Source: Cercospora beticola
Lineage: Eukaryota; Ascomycota; Dothideomycetes; Mycosphaerellales; Mycosphaerellaceae
Assembly: GCF_033473495.1 (NCBI RefSeq)
Contig: NC_088938.1
Span: 1,364,001-1,428,000, forward strand
Direction: 5' to 3'
Length of the DNA stretch: 64,000 nt
The position numbers and the translations under genes were made by a program. This document shows positions 55,325 through 64,000 of this stretch, in pieces (within the stretch, counting starts at the first letter, position 1; each line of letters opens with the position of its first letter). The notes under the pieces were generated by a model, which saw only the letters and a program-made list of their open reading frames with translations, was not told where the DNA came from and did no database searches.

Positions 55325-57303
55325 CTATTCCTGCTTGATGCGCTCTGATCTCTCCGCATATGGATCAACTATGACTTTGGAGAACTTCCGCGCTGAAAAT
55401 CCTTCTTGAAAGAGGATGTTCAACTCTTCATACGACCGATCCTTCGTCTCCGGCAGGCGGAAATATGTCCAGACGAAGAAAATGGCAGAGGTGCCAGCCC
55501 AGAAGAGTGCTGACTTGCCTTGCCAATTCTCGTTACCTGGGTTCACCATATACGGCTGGATCACATTTCCGATGACCTGACAAATGTAATAACTGATTCG
55601 AGACAGACAGACCGACTTGTTACGCAGACGGACGGCTGACGTTTCGGAAATGATGGCGTAGCAGACAGGTCCTGCATCAACAGTCAGCAAGATCTCACGC
55701 GCGCTCGGGTCATCGTTCTACGCACCGACTGTGAGATAGTAAATGAGTAACCAAGCCATCACGAACCCAGCCTGAATGTAGCTTGACGTGCTTCCCTGGA
55801 AGGTGGCGGCCACAATACCGGTGATCAAGAGACAGCCTGTGAGCAAGGCCATACCCCAGACGTAGAGTGTCCTGCGGCCGATGCGACTCAATAGGAACCA
55901 AGATATGATGGTGCCCAAGCTTGCCAATCCAAGGCCACCGACACTGAACTTGAATGCGGTCGACGTCGGAACTCCTGCTTGTAGGAAGAAGTACGTTGGG
56001 GAACCACCAAGAGGAGAGCCACCTGCGGGCCACTGTCAGAAAACGCTCGTAGCTCTAGCAAAATCAGAGCGACTTCGAGCCTGCCGCTGAGCAAGTAGCT
56101 CGCAGATCAACATTCGTAAAGGGATGGGTACGGAAAGGGGGTGTCTCGTGGATCTACTCACACCAGATCTGAGCCGCGAATGCCATGCAGACTATCTCCG
56201 TCCTTCGCAGATCGACGCCCTTGAAGCAGCTCCAGTAGCTTGTTCCAGATTGGACTTCATCCTCAAGCTGATTCGTGTGCTTGATAAGGGCGATTGTATC
56301 CTCGGGAGGTGTTGTCGACGACTTCGAAGCCAGTCTCCGGAGGGCATGCGCTGCTTCTTCTGTACGGCCACGTCGGACTAGCCACCACGGACTCTCTGGG
56401 CAAAACCATATGAGCAAGAACAGTGGCACAGGAAAAATCCACTGCAACGCGAACGGAACTCTGTACGCCCACTGAGAAGTGCTTGTCGCAAAACCCTCAA
56501 GGACCCCGGCTGCGATCAATTGTCCGAAAGCCCAGCAAAGATTGACATACACGGTCATATATCCGCGCAGTGTGAGTGAACTGCGGCAACTTTGTCAGCC
56601 CTGCTTTTGCTGGCATAAAATCTGGACTTCGCACTCACCAGACTTCCGATGCGTATGCCGGCGCCATCGTTGCGAACACGCCCCACGGAAGACCACATAG
56701 CACCAGGCCTACTAGCAGCATGGTCAAGTTGGTCGCGAAGAAGAGCAGAAAGATGAACGCCGTGATTGCGACAAGTGAGGCCAGCAACACCTTCCGATAC
56801 CCAAATTTATGCGTGAGCCAGCCATTGAGGAAGGCCCCAGCTACGGCGCCGATCGTAGGTGCAGCTCCCAGTGCGGACTGCCATGGAGCCGGTATCTGCC
56901 ATTTGCCAGTGGTGCTGCTGGCAACGTAGCTGCCTGGAAGAAATCAGCCCATATCGCGCAAACTCATATGCCGAGGCGATGAAATGGAATGCGCCTCGTA
57001 CCATATCTCTCGGCGAAAGCTGGCTACGGGACGTTACAATTAGCTATCGCTTCGACCATTTGATCGAATGACTCTCACCTGGCCAAACAACGAGGTCACC
57101 AGGACAATGTCGTAGCCCTCCATGATAATTGCAGTCGATACAGCTACCGACCAGAGCACCGCTTTTGGCTCGCTTTTAATGGCTTGCCAAAAGGTCTGCG
57201 AGTGCTCAGCAGCAGCAGCATCCTGCGCAACCTCGACATGCTGCTTGTCTTCAAGACTCTCGACATGCATGGCCGAACTGTTGTTCTTCTCGTCCACGAG
57301 CAT
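55325..57303 (-). CDS. MFS sugar porter, alpha-glucoside permease type
   Basis: Six exons, 57303-57079, 57023-57002, 56933-56639, 56580-56162, 56022-55726 and 55671-55325, give 534 residues; all phases match. The second exon is 22 nt and codes for PAFAERYG. Twelve membrane helices are expected. Sugar-porter signatures: PESPWWLVRRGR after helix 6, GRRTLYVWG, GPVCYAIISE in helix 10, and the tail FRLPETKDRSYEELNILF, close to the maltose/alpha-glucoside H+ symporter group. The N-terminus is cytosolic and acidic. It is divergent from a zinc-finger regulator across 340 bp, with a GH31 gene beyond, so it probably imports a disaccharide or xyloglucan fragment (inference). Confidence 0.88.
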
Positions 57304-57643
57304 GGTCGCCGCAGGTTTGGCTAAAGATGGTAGAGTATGGGAGTAGTGCTAACGATGAAGAAGGCCGATCACCTTAGCGGACCCACGATGCTTCATATGA
57401 ATGCTTGTCATCTCCACGTGGAACGGAGGATGTTATCCCACAAACTATATTCCAGCTACGGCCATTCCAGTTGCCCAAGGGAACTTGGTCCAGTCTCGCG
57501 TCCCCCTAGTGGGTGGTATCCCACCGGAGCGAGAAAGCGGGGTGAAACACGAATCCCCTCTTGCAACCTGACATCCCACAAAACCTTATCCGGATCAACA
57601 ACCTGGAGCGACATTGCGGCCCCCATCCTGGCTCTCTACCTCA
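57304..57643. promoter_or_regulatory. Divergent promoter, sugar permease / zinc-finger regulator
   Basis: 340 bp between the two start codons. Contains a CCCCCTAGTGGG-type palindrome near 57504 and GC-rich half-sites that could bind the adjacent regulator; no experimental support. Confidence 0.5.
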
Positions 57644-60388
57644 ATGACAGTTTCGTGCTCACATTGTGGGCGTGCATTCGTGCGCAGCGAGCATCTGACT
57701 AGACATGTCGACTCTGTGCATAAACGCGATCGAGTTTACACTTGCAATGTTTGCGGCAAGGAGTTCAACCGCTCGGACAGCTGCCGTAGACATCAGCAAG
57801 CCCACAAGCGTGCTGCGAGCGAATCCAAGACTACTCGCGGGGAACGGACGCGGAGGGCATGCCACAGTTGCGCAATCGCACGAACGAGATGTTCCGGTGG
57901 CGAGTGCTGTGAACGGTGTCGAGAGAAGCAACTGCATTGTACATATGGCCTGGTTCACCTGCAGCATCCCACAGCGACCACGACCGAAGCCAATGCTTCC
58001 GGAACAGCACCTGCGGGTGCGACTCCATCAACCAGTGCCAATGTCACGGGAGCGTCAGGCGCTTACCTAAGTGGTGGTTCAGTCGTCGGACCTGGTGCTG
58101 TTCTTCCTCTCAACGCCTCGACCATACGCGGGCCAGTCGATGATGGAAGCGATGGTGTTCCGCGACTGGAATCGGAATCCCAGCGGCTTGAATACGATGA
58201 CGCCTTCCCAGAGAACGTAGACACTGGCCTAGACCAACTTCCGTGGTCGGAGAATATGAACTGGCTCCCTGTAAGCAACGGCGCGGACCTCGCTATGCTG
58301 GAAGAGTTCGAGCTATCTACGGCAATTACTGGCTCAGCGTGGGTATTGCCGGGTGTCATCAACGTGAACTCACCCCTCACCTCAACTTCATCTACGACGG
58401 ATGTGACGAACATCGCACCCTCTCGGAGGAAGGATTCTGAGTCACGCTATGTAGACGGTCATGGCGCTCGAAAGTCCGTACAGAGAGCCAAAAAGCTGTC
58501 CAAAGCGCCTGCAGAGACTTCGTGGCTAAGAGACGATACATTCTCTTTTCCTCAAGCCGTGGCACGAGCTTTTGATGATCCCACGAACGAGGACGAGATC
58601 GTCGACCACCAATCCTACAACACCATCCTGCGATACTTTCATTCACTCTGCGTGAGTGAGACTACTCTTTGGAAGCCCTTTGATGCAGCTATATTCCCTG
58701 GACGCAGTTACCTGAACCGTTGTATGACGCTGTTTCTCGAACACATTACGCGACACGTCGCATTGATTCACAGCACATCCTGGGCGCAGAGGGCTGTGCC
58801 ATGGCCCGTACTGCTTGCTTGCATCACCATAGGAGCCACATTTGATGAAGAGGGTAAAGCTCAGGAATGTGCGCACGCTTTTCGCGAATTCCTCCGACGA
58901 GTGGTTCGTTGGTGTCTAGAGACGGATACAGCTCTGGATCGTATGCCGCTGGTGCAGACCTGCTTGCTTCATACCATCGCGCAATTCAACGCCTCTTCGG
59001 ATGATAATAGCTTGTCGGCAGTGGCAGATCTCAGGCTGGCCATGTCATTGTATCAGGCTACGTACAGAGCACAGCCACTCGACCAGATTGATCCATCGCA
59101 AACAGAACTTCTATGGGCCGCATGGATACATGAGGAAACGCACAGGCGACTGCGGTGGTTTACGTGGCTAACAGAGATGGTGCTGAGTGCTACGAGGCGT
59201 CATGTCGTGGCGCCACCATTGCCTACAGACATTGGCCGACTGCCTTGTGCCATGGTTCTGTGGAAGGCGGACAACATCTGGACTTGGAACGCAGCATTCG
59301 ACAACGTTGGACAAGGCCCAGAGTTGCTCGAAAGTCTGAGCTCTTTATACATCAAACATCGAATTCCGAATCTGGTTGACACGACACAGAACATCCTGCT
59401 GACTTATGCTATCATCGCGCGGACCGAAGAAGTAGCTACTACCGCTCAGCAAGCTCTGCACGACTGGAGTCCCACGCCCGCGGACGGAGACAATGAAGTT
59501 GGCAGTGATGACGGAGAAGGAGGAGAGAGTACAGGTGCCAAAGATCAATGGCTACCCGCCAACTCTACATATGCTGCATGGCGTAACAGTGCCTGCGACT
59601 GTTTCGATCTGCTTCATTGGCAGGTATGGAGTTCCTGATTGCGTCTTGTAATCATCTTAGCTGACTGAATTTTCATCAAGGCGAACAGCGAGATTCACGC
59701 CGCGAAGGGCTTCGAAGGGCCCGCGATCCTCCACTTGCACCTAGCACGCCTGCTATTGCTGTGCCCATACCGTGACTGCATGTCACTGGTATCGGAGCTC
59801 AGTCGACGCCATGCGGCTGGTGCAGAGAATGTATCAGCCACACAGCTTACAGCCAACATCGTCAAATGGCTCACGTTGGACGATCACAAAGGCCGACTGA
59901 GCTTAGTCCACGCAGGTGCAATATTCTGGTACATACGACGATACTCTCTTGCGCTGCATCACGAGCCTTTCACGATATACGTGGCTACAATCATACTCTG
60001 GACTTATGGTCTCTACGTGCCACAAGTACGCAGTGCTCTTCTGGCTATTAAAGACTCTCGAAACAGACGCCACAATGAACGACAACAGGATTCCAGCTTA
60101 CAGAATGATTCGCACCCAGCAAGCTCAGAAGAGAGCGAGGATGACGATCTCATCCCCGATACAATACTGATCGATAGACCCTGCGACGACGAGATCATTC
60201 AGGCATTTGTTCGTAAAGGTCATGCAATGACAGCTGAGATGTCTGGCGCTGGAGACATTTGTACCCCACGGGGCCTGCGTCGAGTTCTCGAAGAAGGAAT
60301 CAAGTTGCTCCGCCGTTCACAATACATGAGTTATGATAAAGCTCGTGAGTACAGTCAGAATCTGCACAAGCTAGCACAGCGTACTTGA
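57644..60388 (+). CDS. C2H2 + Zn2Cys6 dual zinc-finger transcription factor
   Basis: Two exons, 57644-59623 and 59681-60388, give 895 residues. The ATG at 57644 is just before the first finger. Two C2H2 fingers span residues 5-26 and 34-54, followed by a Zn2Cys6 cluster at 73-99 (C-x2-C-x6-C-x5-C-x2-C-x6-C). A Ser/Thr/Ala-rich region leads to the fungal-specific transcription factor domain (middle homology region) with WAAWIHEETHRRLRWFTW near residues 490-510. The C-terminus has an acidic SEESEDDD patch. Fungal proteins with this finger order are often pathway-specific regulators of sugar or nitrogen use; control of the adjacent permease and GH31 genes is inferred from position. Confidence 0.87.
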
Positions 60389-60805
60389 TATAGCAAACAA
60401 ATCACGCCCGCCATCTTGCTACCTGTTCACATTCGTTGAAGCTCGTTCGAGATCAGCCGAACCGGCTTCTGCTTGTACCGCGAGCGACATAGAAGTGACG
60501 GAAGCACATCGCCGTCTCCAACATTAATCCGCGTCCCACAAGCATTCGTATGCATCCATACCATGCATGCATTATATGTACTGAAGAGAGCATGCAGAGA
60601 AGCTGACCCGCTTGGCAGCTCTCGGACGCTGCTGCACCGAGCATTTATCCTCGAGCCAAATTCATCCCGCCGGGAGCTTGGGATGGACCTCCAAACACGA
60701 ACTGTATTTGAGCTGTGTTCCACACATCATTGTTGATTCCCTTCTATTCTGTGTGCAGAAATCGGCCATTGCGATCGATCCTCCAAGGAAATCAGCCTCA
60801 GCAAA
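60389..60805. promoter_or_regulatory. Promoter region of the GH31 gene
   Basis: 417 bp between the regulator stop and the GH31 start. No TATA box was identified with confidence. Confidence 0.4.
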
Positions 60806-62776
60806 ATGCTCTTCAAACAAGAAAACAAGCTCGTCTTCAGACACGACGATCACACCCTCTGGATCGAATCATGGGGTCCAAACGCCTTCCGAATCCGAGC
60901 AATAAAGCTCCGATCAATGCCAACAGAAGAATGGGCCTTGAGCGAAAAGATCTCAGACTCGAACAACGTCCAAATCAACATCACAGAAGCCCAAAGTGGT
61001 GAAATCACAAACGGCAACATCCGAGCCGAAGTCTCTCGACGAGGCAAACTTATCATCTACGATAGCAACGGCAAGAAACTCCTCGAAGAATACGCTCGAA
61101 ACCGAATGGATTTGACAGATCCCAAATGCTCAGCATTAGAGATCCAAGCAAGAGAATTAAAAGGTATTCCAGGCGGAGATTTTCAAGCTTCGATGAGATT
61201 GGAGTCGTTGGATCCAGAAGAGAAGATTTATGGGATGGGACAGTATCAACAACCATATTTGAATCTAAAGGGTACGGATATTGAGCTTGCTCAGAGGAAT
61301 TCTCAGGCTACGGTGCCGTTTATGGTTTCTTCTTTGGGGTATGGGTTGTTGTGGAATAATCCGGCTATTGGAAGAGCTGTGTTGGGGAGGAATGTTATGA
61401 GTTTTGAGGCATACTCGACGAAGGCGATTGATTATTGGATTGTTGCGGGGGAGACTCCGGCAGAGATTATCGAAGCCTACGCGAACGTGACCGGGAAGGT
61501 TCCGATGATGCCAGAGTATGGGCTCGGCTTTTGGCAATGCAAGTTGCGATACAAGACGCAGGAAGAACTGCTCGAGGTTGCAAGAGGCTACAAGAAACGG
61601 AATGTACCTCTGGACCTGATCGTCATTGACTTCTTCCACTGGAAGAAACAAGGAGAATGGAGTTTTGATCCACAGTATTGGCCAGATCCTGCGGCAATGG
61701 TCAAAGAGCTGAAAGAGATGAAGGTTGAGCTCATGGTTTCGATTTGGCCTTCGGTAGATCCACTTGGAGAGAACTGGAATGAGATGGTGGAGCGCGGACT
61801 GCTCATACGACATGATCGTGGTCCTCGTGTGGCATTGATCTGCGATGGCTACACGACCCATTTCGATGCCACGAACCCAGAAGCGAGAGCTTATGTCTGG
61901 AGCAAGGTGAAGAAGCACTACTATGATATTGGCATCAAGGTTTTCTGGCTCGACGAAGCGGAGCCTGAATTTTCGGTTTACGACTTCGATGTCTTCCGTT
62001 ACCATGCTGGCAGCAACATGCAGATTGGCAACACCTATGCCAAAGAGTATGCAAGAGGCTTCTACGAGGGCATGGAGGCTGAAGGGCAGAAGAACATCGT
62101 GAACTTGCTCCGATGTGCTTGGGCGGGAAGCCAAAAGTATGGTGCACTCGTCTGGAGTGGCGACATCGCTTCCTCTTGGGGCTCCTACCGCAACCAGCTT
62201 TCTGCTGGCTTGAACATGGGAATGGCCGGTATACCTTGGTGGACGACCGACATTGGTGGCTTCCACGGCGGTAGTCCCGACGATCCGGAGTTCCGCGAAT
62301 TATTTGTTCGCTGGTTCCAATGGGGCGCTTTCTGCCCTGTCATGCGATTGCATGGAGATCGTGAGCCTAAACCTGAGGGTCAGCCCACGGAGCCTGGTGC
62401 ACCGAACGAGATCTGGTCTTATGGCGAGGAGGTCGAAGAGATCTGCAAAACGTACATTGCGATTCGTGAGGAGCTCCGAGATTACACGCGAGATCTTATG
62501 AAGCAAGCTCACGAGAAGGGCACGCCCATCATACGAGCCTTGTTTTTCGAATTCCCTCAAGATGCCAGGTCCTGGACTGTGGAGACGCAATACATGTATG
62601 GTGGCAAGTATCTTGTTGCGCCGGTGTTGAAGGCCAAGCAAACGAAGATTACTGTCTACCTCCCCAGTGGTGCTAGCTGGACTTCCTGGGACGGCAAGAG
62701 TTCATATCTTGGCGGAAATGAGGTGGAGGTGGACTGTCCTATCGACACAATGCCTGTCTTTGTTCGCCAGGAGTAG
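60806..62776 (+). CDS. Glycoside hydrolase family 31, alpha-xylosidase-like, intracellular
   Basis: Single exon, 656 residues, no signal peptide. An N-terminal beta-sandwich (IYGMGQYQQPYLNLKG) precedes the TIM barrel with FWQCKLRYKTQEEL, VIDFFHWKKQGEW and the nucleophile Asp at about residue 383 in FWLDEAEPE. The acid/base Asp is in WSGDIASSW, about residue 453, and GFHGGSPDDPEFRELFVRWFQWG forms the +1 site region. The WLDEAEPE form is shared with bacterial-like alpha-xylosidases that act on isoprimeverose and xyloglucan oligosaccharides, as opposed to the WxDMNE type of starch alpha-glucosidases. Cytosolic action on an imported oligosaccharide fits the permease and regulator next to it. Confidence 0.87.
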   Translation: MLFKQENKLVFRHDDHTLWIESWGPNAFRIRAIKLRSMPTEEWALSEKISDSNNVQINITEAQSGEITNGNIRAEVSRRGKLIIYDSNGKKLLEEYARNRMDLTDPKCSALEIQARELKGIPGGDFQASMRLESLDPEEKIYGMGQYQQPYLNLKGTDIELAQRNSQATVPFMVSSLGYGLLWNNPAIGRAVLGRNVMSFEAYSTKAIDYWIVAGETPAEIIEAYANVTGKVPMMPEYGLGFWQCKLRYKTQEELLEVARGYKKRNVPLDLIVIDFFHWKKQGEWSFDPQYWPDPAAMVKELKEMKVELMVSIWPSVDPLGENWNEMVERGLLIRHDRGPRVALICDGYTTHFDATNPEARAYVWSKVKKHYYDIGIKVFWLDEAEPEFSVYDFDVFRYHAGSNMQIGNTYAKEYARGFYEGMEAEGQKNIVNLLRCAWAGSQKYGALVWSGDIASSWGSYRNQLSAGLNMGMAGIPWWTTDIGGFHGGSPDDPEFRELFVRWFQWGAFCPVMRLHGDREPKPEGQPTEPGAPNEIWSYGEEVEEICKTYIAIREELRDYTRDLMKQAHEKGTPIIRALFFEFPQDARSWTVETQYMYGGKYLVAPVLKAKQTKITVYLPSGASWTSWDGKSSYLGGNEVEVDCPIDTMPVFVRQE

Positions 62777-63228
62777 ATAGTATAGATTATCGGCCATACT
62801 GCATGCCGGGAGCGGTGTAGACGACTGAAGATAGATATACAACGAAGTTATACATGTTGATGTGCAGTTATCATCAGAAGGCCGCATGGCTGCTGTTCGA
62901 TGTCGTGGAATCCGCACCGCAGATGTCTTGGTTCCAGCAAAGCTGGTCAACACGCCAGTGAAAGTTGTGTTACTTTGGCGAGCACACCGCGGCTCCTCAT
63001 AGTCTGGTCCAGCCTCCGCTGAGTACAGAGTGTGCGACGACTCTGAGAGCGTGCCCCGCATCCGACAGGCCTTTTTGAGTGCCACAATCCGTGGAGACGA
63101 GAAAGCTGCAGCCGTCGGTAAATTTTTTCGGCAGACCCGTGCTGTCTGAGCATTGTTCAAGGCACCTTGAAGTATGAAGTGGCTGACACAAGGCTTCATG
63201 CATGATAAGCAGCAATCCCAACAGGCTA
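62777..63228. other. Convergent spacer, nothing recognised
   Basis: 452 bp between the GH31 stop and the stop of the phosphopantetheinyl transferase gene. A 165-codon minus-strand frame overlaps the GH31 end and has no domain. Confidence 0.45.
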
Positions 63229-64000
63229 CTAATCCCAGAGGTCATATAGGAGCCTTGCTGCAGCCTCACCGCCCACATCTCCGGGCAGGTTTTCTTGCGG
63301 TGCCACACAAACCGCAGTCGCGTAGCCTCCGTCGTGGCTGATGGTGAGGATGGCCATCTGACCTTCATTCCCGTCCTCGTCTTCCTTCGCATATACCGGG
63401 AACGAGAAGATATCGTAATTGTCTGAGGTCTCGTCACTATCTGCCTGTTGCGCGTCCAATTCTGAGACGGTGGGCTTGGACGAGGTCTCCTCACTATCTG
63501 CTTGTTGCACTTCCGATTCTGGACCGATGGGCTTGAACGAGGTCCCGTCATTTGCTGCCGGTCGCACTTGCGACTCAGACTCTGCCGGCTTGTCTGGCGA
63601 TTCGTCGAGGTCGACGTCGCTCGGGGCAGCTGCATTGCTCAGGTCCAATCTCCGCATGCCGCCAACCACCCAACTCAGAGGCTTGTGAACGAAGGTTTTA
63701 TCTCGAATCAAAGCAAACAGCTCCTTCGTTTCATTGTTCTGCATAATTTCGACGTCCATGAAGGTTAGTTTTCGCGGCTTTACCGCTTTTATGGCAGCTT
63801 CTTTTGCGGCCCATCTATCACGACGTTAGCACGGCTCGAGCGACGAAGAATATATCCGCACCTTCCCGCGAGATGCAGTACGACTGTGTCCAATTTCACT
63901 GGATCTCTGAAAAGCTTATGTTGTCTGTGATTCAAGCCTGGATTACGCTGCCAGAATCTGACGATCTCCCTCGCGGTGAATGTTCGTCGGAGGAAGGTAT
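63229..64000 (-). CDS. ppt2: 4'-phosphopantetheinyl transferase, AcpS/Ppt2-like (5' end outside window)
   Basis: Two exons are seen: 63862 to beyond 64000, and 63814-63229. The 47-nt intron (phase 2) joins LAGR to WAAKEAAIKA, the hallmark metal/CoA-binding helix of holo-ACP synthase (the WAAKEA motif). LAGR follows an FTAREI segment, also conserved. The C-terminal part has LTISHDGGYATAVCV, the family's second motif. These enzymes transfer phosphopantetheine from CoA to a serine of a carrier protein; the AcpS/Ppt2 type mainly serves the mitochondrial acyl carrier protein. The N-terminus, and so any targeting signal, is outside the window. Between the motifs lies an acidic insert of three 19-residue repeats not expected in the family. 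Confidence 0.8.
63418..63588 (-). repeat. Three 57-bp in-frame repeats in the ppt2 gene
   Basis: Imperfect units of 19 residues with the pattern P-x4-E-x-(V/A)-(R/Q)-x-A-x-(D/S)-x-T-S. They lengthen an acidic loop between the WAAKEA and SHDG motifs. Confidence 0.75.

Noticed and set aside
61265..62266. 333-codon minus-strand ORF
   Set aside because: Antisense to the GH31 barrel; the GH31 frame has all catalytic motifs.
1..64000. CRISPR arrays, bacterial operons or transposon ends
   Set aside because: None seen; gene structure with introns is eukaryotic throughout and no terminal repeats with transposase were found.

Overview
The window looks like nuclear DNA of a filamentous ascomycete (Pezizomycotina; a Dothideomycete is plausible but is inference). 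Genes sit on both strands, and most carry short GT-AG introns of about 48-80 nt. The repertoire is typical of such fungi: Pal1, mitochondrial Lon, Mcd4, Kre33, GT90/CAP10, Zn2Cys6 factors, SDRs and a P450. I call about 23 protein genes, one tRNA gene and a few weak ORFs. Exon borders were set by hand from splice signals, reading phase and family conservation; no transcript data were available.

Left third (1-22.7 kb): pal1 and usb1 diverge, followed by an NmrA-like gene. A FAD oxidoreductase diverges from an ACS-family MFS permease whose frame is broken by one in-frame TAG. Next come an F-box-like gene, an alpha/beta hydrolase, an SDR, a PAP2/Aur1-like membrane enzyme and the Lon protease pim1, then about 3 kb without a convincing gene.

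Middle (22.7-45 kb): a large Zn2Cys6 regulator, a 63-residue cysteine-rich secreted protein, a C2H2 regulator, a tRNA-Val(AAC) interrupted in its D-loop, a P450 and an SDR on the same strand, an SNF-type symporter, kre33, and a GT90 glycosyltransferase with a polytopic N-terminus.

Right third (45-64 kb): mcd4 has an 807-nt intron that holds an open frame. Next to it is a secretory precursor with four copies of a 16-residue peptide set between Kex2 sites, then two paralogous mini secreted peptides ending in a C-x7-C motif, then a MAPEG protein. A likely sugar-use locus follows: an alpha-glucoside-type permease and a C2H2+Zn2Cys6 regulator share a promoter, with a GH31 alpha-xylosidase-like gene downstream. 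The window ends inside a phosphopantetheinyl transferase gene.

The most unusual items are the tRNA gene carrying a spliceosome-style insertion, the kexin-repeat precursor, and the C-x7-C mini-peptide pair, whose intron interrupts the same arginine codon in both genes.
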